In this document: positions 46,431 through 58,839 of the stretch, piece by piece
Numbering within the stretch: the first letter of the stretch is position 1
Layout: the number at the start of each line of letters is the position of its first letter
NCBI GenBank assembly: GCA_035578905.1
Contig: JAQJVL010000605.1
Coordinates: forward strand, 132,001-196,000
Length of the DNA stretch: 64,000 nucleotides
DNA from: Stictocephala bisonia
Lineage: Eukaryota; Arthropoda; Insecta; Hemiptera; Membracidae
Direction: 5' to 3'
Position numbers and translations under genes: made by a program
The notes under the pieces: model-generated
What the model saw: only the letters and a program-made list of their open reading frames with translations
The model's database searches: none
What the model was told of the DNA's origin: nothing

Positions 46431-49400
46431 AAAATATCCTTTTTTGCGTTTTTTATTATTATTTTTAGATAATTCTTTTTCGAATTAAGTTCCTCTAATT
46501 CTCCGGCACACTGACAGGAATTGAATTTCCCTATTGTGTTTGTATTATTTCCAAAGCAACTCTCATGTTATAATATACTAAATAACCGTCTTCATTTAAT
46601 AAGTACTTATGTTCATTAAAAATTATCATTGTTTGAATACCGTATCCTTAAATACATATTTTAAGATTAGATTTTTTTCATATAGTTGTAATGAGCTCGA
46701 CCATCCTGAGAATAAAATAATCGTCAGGAAAAGTCAAAGACTCTTTAAATAATCGAGGCTGGTCGAAGTTCAGTACGAAAGCTGGGTAAGCCCAGAGCCG
46801 TGAAAAAGTTTCTGTGCAAATTAAGGGGCTAAGTTGTTGCGCTTAAGATAAATAAATATCTTATTAGGGTAAGCTCATCATCGCCCTCGCTAAATGACTT
46901 TTTCCACTAATTTAGCCTACTCATCACCCTATACGACTCTAGCAAAGAAACGAACGAAAAAAAATAATATTATTTTAGGGGGGGGGCAACTACTCTGGCC
47001 TACATCTATAAATTAATAACTAAAATAACAATAATGTAGTCTGACCTAACCTAGGTCGGTATAGAGTCGTACGGGTTAGTAGATATAAATGATACGAAAA
47101 TTACGTAAGGAAATTTATTTAGGTAAAAAATTACTAATCTTGTACGATAAACTTCACCAAAGTAGTTATAAATACTAACGTTAGTTAATTGGGTGCAAAA
47201 ACTAAAATAAAAAGTTATATTAAAAAGATTTAACTTGCTAGAAAGTGATTGAAATCACCGCAACTGCACGTGCAGTTATGAATATTCCTGCTTGAACGTT
47301 AGATGCAAGAAGCGAACAATTAATAAAAACTAACTTAGCATATTAGTGTTATTAAGCGAACACGTAGCAAATAAAATGTACAAAATATAAATATATTTAA
47401 GTAAAATGAAACTAATTACTTACAAAGAATATAACGAAATAGACGTCTACCTGTGCAAGTTAACTTGTCGATCGTATATCGTATGGAAACGTAGTAGCAA
47501 CTGGTCAGAACTACACACCATGAGAGCGAAAGGAAGTGTGAGTCCCTGAAGATCCTATCCTGCGAGCGGATATTACAGCTGATTTCAACAGTAATTGGCG
47601 GATTACTGTTTAGCAGCTGTTCTCAGCCAGGAACAGCGGAACAATATTTACAATATGAGATACTGAACATAAAGTTATCGAACATATAAGTAAAAATAAA
47701 CTTCTACACCATGGTCATGAACAGAAAATATATAAATATATACAACTACGGATGGCGATTCCTACATCTTATAACTACTTAACAGTATTTATTCCATTAC
47801 TTTGGTATATCTCTTTTTTATACATACTTAAGTCTGAATTGTATGTGATATTTTTTGTGAACTTAATATTTAATCTCAAACATAATTTACCCTAAAGCCG
47901 TATGGTTTTCCTCTTTTTGTATGTAATTTGTTATTAACAAATAAATAACTTCTATTGATTGCATCAAATTACTGATTGAAAAACAGAAGAAATTTTACAT
48001 TTTGACTCTGCATTAATATAGAGGACACATAAAAGACGTGGATTAGCTAATACTGTAATACTTTATCCTTGACAAATAATCAATTTTATTATTTAGAAGA
48101 ACGATGACAGTATGATAAATAAATATTTAAAATTATGATAGAAAGAAATAAAACTTTTAAAAAGTTCCAGAAGAACTTGTGATCATATTTTTTATAATTA
48201 GAAACAACATGTTGTATTAGGCAACTGTATTATTTATTGAAAATTTTAACTACAATTAACTACACCTTCAGAAACGCAGCTGGAGAAAAATATTATTTCA
48301 CAAAATTTGAAAATTTAATTTTTGATAAATACAAGTCCCAGTTTTATTAGAGCACTTTAACAAAGAATTTAAGCCTATCTGAACCACGATGGTCGATTCA
48401 GATGCTGATCGTAGTCGTTTAAAAAATACCTACTCCTTGTTATGGAGTAATCTGGCCCCTAAAGGCTCACCTTTCTCTCTCCCTCTCCCGATTCCCCTCC
48501 TGACACCAAACGATCCTACTCTTTAATTGGTTTATGAGCTTTTAAATATTGAAATATTTTACAATATCTAAATTATTCTGACCCATGTGAAAACTTTATT
48601 TTCTATTATATCACATACTATTAAAAACTATGTAATGTTTTACCTATTGGAAAGCTAATATTTTCATTCTGTAACAAATAATATTTAATAATATTGGATT
48701 CTATGTTATGAAACGATTCAAATTTTTGGTAGTCTCGTTAGTAGAATGCTTTAGCTAAAAACATCTTAGTAAGAACATATTAGCTCAGAATTTGTTTGCA
48801 GTTGTGTCATAACATAGAAACATTTCTAGTTTAAGCGACGACTTCAATTTCTTTTTCTACGATTCCGTTGAGTAGGACTCCGAGCTCTAGGATCTTACCA
48901 AATGTTTACTAATCAAAATTGTCACTCAAAGTTCCATAAAAACATTTCAATTTTAGTATGTATGAGTAGAAACAGTGTACATGAAAAATAAATGTATATA
49001 GGGAAATATACATGTGAAAATTACACATCTATATTATTTTTACTTATTTATTGAATATATTTAAGTTCTACATTTACAATCAAAATTTAATAATGCTTGT
49101 TCAAATCTTGACGTCTTACTTTACCCAATTTTATTCTAAAATTGGTTTTATTTATGGCTGTGCACTACGCTGGAATTGGGTGACACTTGGATCAACACGA
49201 ATTCATAGGCAAGAGAAGTGCAAATTAACTGAAAAAGTAATAATAATGATAAGTTACAATTCATTGTAACACATTAAATAAGTATTTAAAATTAAAATAT
49301 TTTGAAAAAGGCCTAAATCAAAATAAAATTGAATGGGTAAAAATAATTGCTTCAGATTTTAAAGATATTTTTTTATAAACGTGTATTTATAAACTATCAG

Positions 49401-49618
49401 TAGGCTTACGCCAAAAGTTGCATATTAAGAAGGTCAATGTTTAATACTGTACAAAATATACATGATACTTCTTTAAGGGAAATGCCAAAGGATAATTACT
49501 TTTCATAGTTGGTAAATAGTTCTAGAACTCCAAAACTGTATATAAGGCAGGTAAAAATGATGCATATTTCTTTTAATGCTCAGAAACATAGATTGAATAT
49601 TGTAATTTGACTTCATAT
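46431..49618. other. Unassigned AT-rich sequence
   Basis: About 3.2 kb without a recognised gene. A short G-run lies at 46978-46987. A 16-bp perfect palindrome aactgcacgtgcagtt with a central CACGTG is at 47262-47277. The plus-strand open frame at 49051-49269 shows no family resemblance. Confidence 0.5.
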
Positions 49619-49680
49619 TCTGTAATATTAATACAAACAAATCTCTGGTTAGTCAATGGCAATACAATGTCACTGTTTAC

Positions 49681-49770
49681 CTCAATAAACGTTGTTTTAG
49701 TGAAATAAAAGAACCCCCAGGCACTGACAGCAATAGTATCATTTGCCGCTTGGAAGTGCAGCCTGCTTAC
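49681..49770 (-). CDS. Gustatory receptor gene B, C-terminal exon
   Basis: This exon encodes 30 residues. It starts VSRLHFQAANDTIAVSAWGF and ends with TKTTFIE. It matches the region shortly before the last helix of insect GRs, where the pattern is (F)-x-x-Q-(x)-x-x-(D/N)-(T/P)-(V/I)-(A/E)-(L/F)-(S/T)-(G/A)-x-x-(F)-F. The acceptor tttcttatag|GTAAGC and donor ATTGAG|gtaaaca are good, and both phases are 0. The last exon is unresolved. Reading through the possible 61-bp intron gives an EYEV...QY motif reminiscent of the GR C-terminal TYxxxxxQ motif, but splicing puts that in another frame. Confidence 0.68.
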
Positions 49771-50660
49771 CTATAAGAAAGAAACATTATCTATGAGATG
49801 AGAGTTAAATTAAATTCAGATGTGAATTTAATTCCATATACATGATTCCATATAGCTACATGTTGTTATTAGATAAAATTGACAAAACATTTCATTTAAT
49901 ATTACATAAAACTAATGTCTTTATAAATAGTCAATTGCTTGTTACATTTTTCTATTATAACATGTTTCGCACTGTTTACACAATATGTGTACTGATATGA
50001 ATTGTAAGCTGTTGTAAGTAGTTGTAATTATAAATGTATAAATAAATACAATGAATTAGGTATATTTATTCGTATAGCTTTGGTTTTATTACAATAACAA
50101 AATGGTTATGCATCGCTAAAAGGACAGACTTCACTTTCTGGGCCTGTAATTTCGAGTAAATCTTTTTAAAATTTGATTTCAATATGTTTTACTTCATTAT
50201 CTTCATATTATGCTCATTTAATTATATAACTACTTAGTTTTTAAATACGTTCATAGTTTTGAATCTAGAACAAATCTAAATATGGGTAATATTTAGGATA
50301 ATAGTTAGGTATTTCATCTTATATGACACTTTAAATGTTTATTGATTGATTTTTGTCAAATAAACTTGACTCGCATGTGTCTTTGGCTTCTAAAAAACAA
50401 ACTCTAAATGAGTCACTCTGGTCTATCCTGATCTAGCTTAACTGTCATTTCGTCCAAACAATCATACGTCTCTGCTTTATGAACTGTTTGTATTATTATA
50501 TGTGTAAGTTATAATCCTAATATAGGTCTTGTATAACCATTATTTCGAGATAGTCATACACCTTACGTCTGGCGCATACCTTCATATATGTTGCAAACAC
50601 TATGTCAACACCTCTTATGTATTTATTTAATGGCCCAGCTTGACTTCAGATCGCTCTTAC

Positions 50661-50759
50661 AGCAAATAATGGAACTGCGAGGAGTTTGGTAATGTCACGA
50701 CCAACGGCACTACGATGTAAGCCAGCAACAAACGTAGCAGCACCTTTACTTCTTCCAAT
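50661..50759 (-). CDS. Gustatory receptor gene B, penultimate-type exon (5' edge uncertain)
   Basis: The translation starts IGRSKGAATFVAGLHRSAVG and continues RDITKLLAVPLFA. It resembles the GR segment (L)-I-x-R-(T/S)-x-x-V-x-x-x-A-(S)-x-(V/I)-(N/H)-x(3)-R-(x)-I-x-K-x-L-x-x-V-P that follows the sixth helix. The donor TTTGCT|gtaagag is strong and phase 0, matching the next exon. The acceptor side has no clear pyrimidine tract. If it is aaaaag|T at 50766, the exon would start with one phase base, which is what exon E of gene A would require. Confidence 0.62.
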
Positions 50760-50771
50760 ATAATCACTTTT

Positions 50772-53469
50772 TTAAGAACTTATTCACAAATGACGTAAAC
50801 TAACCTCTAGTTTTCTATGTTGCTACTTAAAATTTTTATAAGTGAAGTATTTCAAATATTTTGGGCAGATATCGTGATATCATCTATTAACCATACACCT
50901 GGTATTGTCTGTTCATCACCATTAGACTGCGGGTGCAGTCTTTTCAACACAGACCTTCGACAAGCTTACAAAATTATGGAACATGAGTTTTCCTTTTTTT
51001 ATGAAACATTGGGCTTCTTAAATGTGTTATTTGGTAAGAACTTAGTCCGTCAATATTTAGTCTTTTTCTGCAATTTAACTTTTTGCTGTCTACAATCTAG
51101 ACTACACTCACCCTCACCAATGTAGATGGTAGGGATCCCCCATAGTTACATCCCTTTTTATTGACGAATGGATACAATGAGGCAGAGTCATTAAAATTTT
51201 ATTTTCTCGACACATTTTTATCTGTAATCCAATATTTATTGCCCGTTTTATCCACTGTAACACATCCATCTTATAACAGTAACGTTTTTAACACAGAGAA
51301 GAAGGAAAGAGATGTCGCATCCAAAAGTGGGATGACTTAGTGTGACAAATAGCTATCTCTCCATATTGACAGGACTAGCACCTTGTAATTTCCTCCTTTA
51401 TTACCACGTAATCTTCATTAATTAACGTAGTAATCATTAACACAGAAGATAAAGTTGGCAGTTGTAATATTCTTGTAACTGCACAGAGACGTTCGCTGTG
51501 GTAATCAGTAAACTACCTCTGTATTATTTTCTCTGTGTGTTTAACAAGAAGTTTAACTCAAAAACTTCAAACTTCTATTCCGTAGATATGTAGATAGATC
51601 ATATGACCCAAATCTCAACAACCAGTTCTAGATTTATATAGTGTGATTAAAACATTAATTTAACTCCGTTAACTTTTTGAAATTTTAGATATTTTAAATC
51701 AGTTGTCAGCAATAATCCTTGATATGAGAGGTAGTATAATATGGATCGATATAAAATTATAGACTCTCAAAGGAGTGAAGGGAGAGAGTAATTAAAATAT
51801 TCAAAAAATCTTGTAATCGTGGAATACCTAACTTTAAAGGTCGTGGTAAGACTATAAAATAATGTACTTAAAAAATTATAATCGGACAGCCCTCAAAAAT
51901 TTTTTCAATAAATGTCGTCTTTCATGCTGAATTAAATAAGCGTTACATGTGCTTATACTTAATTTGTGATATTTAAAATTCTTTCATCTTGATGTTTAAC
52001 AGTTCTGAACTGAAGAACCAACTGCATCACCATTCAGTATGCTCCATCATTTACGAGCTCGTATTTGTTTTAACGAACTAAACACTGTTTGTAAAAGCCT
52101 GATTAGACATTGTTATTGACATTTATACGAGTACAAGTTTAAATTAAAAATATATCGAATATAAAATATTATTTTGAATATAAATAGTAACGAAACAACT
52201 TACTACAAACTTATGAACTATTACATTTTTATATCAAAACGAACCGTTCAAAATAAAAAAGAAAACTAAACAACACACTTAGTTAATGTTTATCGGTTTA
52301 AATTAAGAAAATATAACGTTCATAAACGATGATAATTGTATACCCCTACTCATCCCACACGTGAGTAGATATAACACAATTTCAGGTATATAATTTAAAA
52401 AATCAATAGAACTGTGGGAGTCAAACAGTAAACTTTATTACTGAATAAGCCTATTTTTTTTTTTTTTTTTTTTTCAAATCAATATTAAATAACATAGAAC
52501 ATGGTAATTGACGTATTATTATTATTGAAATTATTATGTTATACATTATTAAAATAAATAAATAAAATTATGGGAGCCCGAAACTTAAAGGGGAAATAAT
52601 TAAACTAGCTAGTTATCCATCTAACTCCTGAACCCTGGTTGACAAACCAAAAAAAGAAAACAACCCGATTATTGATCAGTTTAGTAAAAAAATGTTCCCT
52701 GAAATAGAAAACAATTTAATAAGCCTTTTGTATAATTGAAATATTTAGTCAGGGGGAAACGTGCACCTACTTAGCAAACATCTTCTGTGAGAGTTCATGG
52801 CAAACAGCGTTGAAGCACCCTCCTGCCGCTCCCCCACCACCACTTTCACTAACATTATGTAACTCAAACAATACATTTTGATGGTGATGGCCGGTAAGCT
52901 TCAGTCAGGTTTCGTAGTGTTTGTACATGTCGAAGGAGGGAGTTGTTACGTATTGTCTGACATCGAACTAAAATACTAAAAATTAACTAAAAACAGTACA
53001 ATTTAAGTGTTTAAAAATTAGTTTAATTTTTATAAATAACTATCTGATTAAATATAAAACCATTCTCTATTTATATGTGCAGATTAGATAGCTTTAAAAA
53101 TATTTCACCCTACTTTGAACAAAAAAGTAGTCATAATTAATTACTATACCATCAATGCAGTACTGAGAATATGCAGACGTAAGTAAATTTCCACAAAAAG
53201 AAGAAAATTACCTTACAAAGATAACCTCCACTATGAGAAAAACTTCAACACTTCCAGGAGATTCTCTCGAAGGGAAATATTTCCAAACACAGGTAATTAC
53301 TCTATAAACCTACTTTAAATCCTAAATGACCGTATTGAGTTTTTAAGAGTAACAATATGTTGACAGATTCTAAGTAAAAGTGTAAATATGCATACATTGT
53401 ACCTTAATCAGGAACAAATACCCATGTAGATCCAGTTTAAAGTGACTTTGCTTATATTACACTTGGTAC
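50772..53469. other. Unassigned sequence upstream of gene B exons
   Basis: The plus-strand open frame at 50817-51125 (102 codons, with a Cys-rich start) has no family I recognise and no upstream or downstream support. A poly-T run lies at about 52449-52475. Upstream exons of gene B on the minus strand were searched for by eye and not found. Confidence 0.45.
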
Positions 53470-53955
53470 TAAACTTACATCTGTGTAGTACCCATGAGAT
53501 GGGACAAGCCGGGTCAGTTGAGCAACACTCTTAGCTTTCTCTGGAATCGTTGAGAGTGAATATGCCATGTATAGTGATGAGAGGAGTTTGTAACACAGGG
53601 ATGCCAACTGCCAGCGAATGTGTGAGAAATCCCTGCAAAATTACGTTACAATACTATAAGACATCCTCGAGAGAAAAGTGTAATGATAGATACTAAGATA
53701 CTTTATGCATAAATATTGTCTGTATTTTTTGTATTTTAAGTTAATGTATTTTGTATAGCTTTACGATAAACTGCCTCAATACAAATTATTAGGATTAATT
53801 TGATTCTCAAACTATATATAAGCGTAGGCTCATTTTCAAATAAAATGATACGTTTAAATGCATACCATTGATATTTTTATAAAACTTTTGATTTATTTTC
53901 AATTATATACATACAAAACATGTAAGTGCACAACTGTAAAAGTATATTTTCAAAT
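53470..53955. repeat. Single satellite unit plus unique tail (dispersed repeat, copy 2)
   Basis: This copy starts acttacatctgtgtagtacc and carries one diverged unit of the 114-bp satellite. The same tail follows as at 2330-2740: gtgaatatgcca, ccagcgaatg, gacatcc, aagttaatgtatt, tatagcttta, then ttattttcaatta and acatgtaagt. It lies in the same orientation as the array at the left edge, about 51 kb away. Confidence 0.8.
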
Positions 53956-55339
53956 ATTTAGAAGATAATTTAGCCAAAACACGGTAATATTGTGACGTTT
54001 TTAATGTCCTAATTTATAAATAATTAATCCCTATGTGTGTTTTACAAATAAGCAACACGATTACTAAACAATTACTAAATTTATTGAATATATAAAATTA
54101 ACTTATTATAATTAAATGGATTATTTCCTTAACTTTAACTATTGTGAAGAGTACAATTTACTATTAGGCCTACTGTTACAGTCAAACTAATTTATATGTA
54201 CAATCTTAGATGGCATCAATAAATGGCAATCAATTACAACTACTAATTGCAAAGTGATTTTACTAAATTCCCTTCTTTTAATTACGATTCCTAGCTCTAT
54301 AAAGTGGCTTTCCTAGATTCTCTACTATTATTTACAATTACTAATTATAAAGTGACTTTACTAGATTCCCTACTACCTACAGTCCAATGCTAACAGTTCA
54401 CTCACATTTTCTTCAGTGTCCCTTCAGAAGTCGTCCACAAGTACCGCACTGCTCCTTCGTTGATCCCCACAACGAACCACTCACCGGCAACTTCTCCGTA
54501 GACCACTTCACTATACACGGACACTTCACTCGCACTGCAGAACTGTCGCCGCAAACACCCGGGCTGTAGGCTCTAGACTCACTGACTGACTCGCGCTGGT
54601 ATCCGAGCCGAATATATCACCTGCAGGTCTCTATCCGGAAGCTTCTCGAATTCCCCCTGCGCCCGAAGTTCCGTGACAGAGCTAGTTTGTCAACCAAGAA
54701 CAGTCTAGAAGTCCATTGAGGTAAGGGCGTTCATGCGTAAGCCATTGTGCCCCAAAGGTTGTAAACAAGCAGGGCAGGTGGTCAGCGACCCATCCATTAC
54801 TTCCGCATCACCGGTTCCCAGGATGTAGGCCACTCTGGATGTCACAATATGTACATTTTTAAAATACACAACATCCCAAAGTACTATCAAATCGTGAATA
54901 TAAATACTAAATCACGAGAATGAAATGTATTAAACAAAAAATAAAAATGTCTACCATAAACGGAACAAATCAGGACTTCTAAAGTCATGTGTGTTTTAAA
55001 GTCACCATTTTATACCTAAATACTATAATACAATAATATTAAACAAGTATAAACTTTCTGAGTCAAGTGAAAAAATGTATCCTGGTTAACAAAAATCTCA
55101 AATGAGTGAAATAAATAATCTTATCCATCATATATTTTTAACAACGCATTTTAAATGTACTATTACAGAATAAAAGTAACTAAAGTAATATTATATGGGT
55201 TTTGCATACTTTACTAATTGGTTTCTTCTCATTATAAAGTAATCATTTATAACTACTACATTAAACACGTGTACCATTAAACACTTAAGTAGATATAATA
55301 CACAATTTATTCGTCACTGCAATATGAGTTGTAGTGAAA
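53956..55339. other. Unassigned, with a short tandem repeat and a GC-richer segment
   Basis: 54230-54385 holds three diverged copies of about 55-60 bp, each containing ctaattataaagtgactttactagattcc or a variant. The segment 54380-54680 is distinctly more GC-rich than its surroundings (cgcaaacacccgggctg, ccctgcgcccgaag) and could be a fragment of an LTR-type element, but I could not find paired ends. The rest is AT-rich. Confidence 0.45.
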
Positions 55340-55876
55340 TTATTTCCACCAATTTCCTCTTGTGCCTCTTGTGGGATTTTTGTTGTTTTTTTTTTTTATC
55401 GATTTTAAAGTGTTTATATCCTTTTTTACTAACTTAACCTTATTTAAGCTTTTTACTAAGTTAACAATTTTTTTTGGCAAATTGTTCAATTTTTTGGTCT
55501 CTCTCTCACTTAAAGAATTATAATTCTTTTGTATTTTTTCTATATTAAGGGATTCTCTCTCATCTACTCACCCCAAGATGAGTTTTGATAGAATTATTCC
55601 AGTAATTTTCCCGTTTGTACGGAATTTTTTTGCGTTTGGGATTTTTCACTGTTTTCAGAAGGCTAATTTTTTGTTTTTTTTTTCTTTTTCTAATTCATCT
55701 AACTTATATCCAGTTTTTGTAAAATGTTTCACTTTTTCGTACTTTCTCTCACACAAATATCCCTTTTGAGAATGTATTATCTTTATTAAGGGGATTTAAA
55801 CCTTATTGTAATCCCAATATGAGATTTCACCAAGTTGGAAGCAGTGTCTACACACAAAGTAGAAGGGTGGTCCCAT
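55340..55876 (-). pseudogene. Decayed coding-like sequence, Lys-rich C-terminal part
   Basis: On the minus strand the translation starts MGPPFYFVCRHCFQLGEIS with a CxxC pair, runs through one in-frame stop, and continues as a lysine-rich frame (for example KYEKVKHFTKTGYKLDELEK). One frameshift near 55573 leads into another lysine-rich frame (ETKKLNNLPKKIVNL) that ends at a stop at 55340-55342. Joined, it would be about 175 codons. I recognise no family. It may be part of a mobile element or a processed relic. Confidence 0.45.
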
Positions 55877-56022
55877 TACATGGCCATATACTATATCACT
55901 TGTTTTTGGAGAGAATGTTTCTTATATAATGCTAGTTTTACCTACTTTATAAGGTTTTATCTAGCTTTTTGAAGGATTTTCCACCGTTTCAGAAATATTA
56001 TATTTATATTAATAAAACACTC

Positions 56023-57283
56023 TTAACTTATGTTTTTGTCTTTGATTGGGACATAACCAGTATACTTAAATTGGGTATTTAATTCCTCACTACCCTTCAG
56101 TAATCTGAAGGCAAAACTGAAGGGTATTGCCCAGTTCCTATTAGGCTGCTACCTCCACACGAGTATCTAAGTATAATGAGACCCAACAGAAAGGCTTATT
56201 ACGGTTGAAGTTATTAACACGACAGCTCCCAGATGTTTTAAAATGTTTATTCGGTTCTTGTCGTATTCTATTCTTGTTTATAGTTTTGTTATGTTTTTTA
56301 ACTTTTTAGTAAACAATTAGCTATCAACCACTTACACCATAGATCTATTCAGCCATAGAGTGTAACAAACACTTACAGTTATATCCAATGATACGTAAAG
56401 TGCGACGGCCCGAACCAGGGCTTAAGGAATTTCGTTGTTTAGCCCTGTCTTTATCTGTGGGACAACCTCAGGACTTACATTTTTTACGGTTGCCTTGGAG
56501 AACGGTCAGGCAAATTTTTATTAAATTTATGCAACCCTCACTTCGATGGTATGATATTCTACACACATTCTCACAGAGCTTGAGATGTCTGTTCTAAAAT
56601 GTTAATAATGAAATCTTACAACCGTGTCCATATTTCTACAGAAATTACCCTACAAATTTTCTTTAAAAGTTTTTAATCAACCATACACCCGAAACTAAGT
56701 TGACATTATTTTATTGGCGTATGAGCTAACATGGTAAAAAGGGGGTTCACCCAGTACGAGGTTGCCCCATTGTACTATGGTCGGGCTGATCTCTACGAAT
56801 GCCATAAATTTTGCTTCTTTGCGTATATTTGATAGCAACTATAGATTTTAGCAAGGGTATAACCCTATTCCCTTACTCCTTTTTTTCAACTTTACATAGT
56901 TGGAAGCATACAATTTTTATAATACTAACAAAAACACAAACTGAGATTTCACCTTTATTATTGAAACACAGCGATAATATTGATGTGGTGAACCACATTC
57001 AGTATCATTATTACCAGTACTACTCAGATTATTACCCGTATATTTGGTAAAATATTTTTGCACATGTGTATGTACGTTATAAATTGACCCCACAATCTCT
57101 TTTAACATTCATTAAATTTCCATTTTAAATATAGATAAAGGAAAATAGCCCTGTACCAGTGTTTCAATTACATCATCCAAATATACCTCAGAGCCACATT
57201 GACTCAATCCCTTGAAAGGTGCCACATTCAGAAAGTAACGGTACCACAGATACGTTTTGTTTACATCTAAAGTTCAGTACATA
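56023..57283 (-). pseudogene. Decayed coding-like fragments, same strand, unknown family
   Basis: Four minus-strand open fragments lie in a row: 57283-57112 (YLWYRYFLNVAPFKG, then YLDDVIETLVQGYFP), 56820-56695 (FMAFVEISPTIVQWGN), 56594-56345 (Cys-rich, one in-frame TGA), and 56145-56023 (NWAIPFSFAFRLLKG). They have mixed, protein-like composition instead of AT-rich noise and precede 55876-55340 in the same direction. This suggests one decayed gene or element of about 1.9 kb. No family is recognised, and accidental open frames remain possible. Confidence 0.4.
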
Positions 57284-57869
57284 CAAAAACTGTCCAACCT
57301 TATAGTTTTAATGTGATATTGTGGAGCGTCAGATTCAATATAAATATAATTTTGAATTAAGTAACTTATAAAAGATTGTCGAAGTTTTTTTAGAAAATTT
57401 TGTTCTTGTTTAGCAAAGTTCCGATGCAGTGAGAGAAGATAGAGAACCGATTGGTACCATGTGCAAGTGCCGCAATAAAATTAATAAATGAGTGAGGAAA
57501 AAGTTGTGGTAGTTAGTTATGGATAGGTTAATGGTTCTGGAAAGACGTTCAAACTGATTGTTTTTAAACTATTAATTGTAATTTTAATTTATTCTTTCAT
57601 CCTTTTTTGTTTGTTAACTCTACATAAAGGTGTATATAACTGAAAAGTTATATTGTTATTTTGTATTAATATTTTCCAAGATAGTCAAAATAGTTACGAG
57701 ATTATTGGTGCATTTTATTTATTTGGCAATGTTATCTCAATTATGATTTTAAACTTGTTTTTTACTATAAGTTTGGTACCCATAGACCAACGTATCTATA
57801 TAATTTTCAAACATGTATATTTTATATCATCAAAGTGGGATAGGATAATTTTTTAATATGAAGAGTGTT

Positions 57870-57922
<53 letters not shown>

Positions 57923-58835
57923 TATCACGATGAGCAATAAGAGGTATCGAAAAGATGAAGCTTATTTTTAATGTCCATACACATCAGGGATGAAGACATT
58001 ATAAATTAGAGAATAATGATCAGTCCTAAAAAGCTCAATTTTGTGTCCGTAATTTGCAATTGCTTAGTTGTAATGAAAGTTGTATATTATTTATATTTTA
58101 ATGTCCAAGACTGTAAATCCAAGATAAAATAATTAGTCTGTTTAGAAAAATCAAATTTGTTTTAAAATAATTCCAGCTATCCTTCACCATTGTTGTATGA
58201 AAAAATGGGTTTTACGTCTAAGAATACTGTAGTTGCCATTTATCAACTTGTTTTTATTAGTTACTAACTATGTTCCGAATCTAGATATTACATTTTAAAT
58301 AGATATTTACTATAAGCATTGATTTTACTATACTTAGAAGATGGTTCCATCTAATGTTAAATATTGAGGCACGGAATATAGGAGCGACCGTGCTGCAATC
58401 TGTCGTGAATCAAGTTAAAGAGGTCGAAATTGCCTCCAGTTTCGACTTTTCGGTCGCATAACCTGTGAGCAGTAAAGGAAACTATTCACTCCCTCTCATT
58501 CTCCCATTCTCTCTTCTTTCTATTAAGACGCTCGTCCGGAAGTACTTGTCCACTGTCGCCCCTCCACCTATCTACTGTCACCGATTAGACTTGATAGTGG
58601 GTCAAAGTGGGATATTATTCCTTGCTGTGGAAAGGATTCGTGATCTTTTGTTTAGGCCTTAGTTGTTTGTGAATATGAAAAATGTTAGGGGACATATTTT
58701 TGTTATTTTGTCATTGTAAATGACAGTGTGTTACAGATGTTTAGTTAAGACATTATGCATTACCTAAAATGATATAAATACTGTTTGTAATATAAGTTTA
58801 TTGATATTTTAAGTAATTGTATATTTATAAGTAGC
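57284..58835. other. Unassigned AT-rich sequence with a (TA)n microsatellite
   Basis: A (TA)n run lies at 57874-57925. The segment 58360-58660 is less AT-rich (cgtccggaagtacttgtcc, tgtcgcccctcc) and sits directly upstream of the LINE relic at 58840, so it could be part of that element's leader. Nothing else was recognised. Confidence 0.5.
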
Positions 58836-58839
58836 AAGA

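Noticed and set aside
50817..51125. 102-codon plus-strand open frame
   Set aside because: No recognisable motif, no start or splice context, and no repeat copy seen; left as unassigned.
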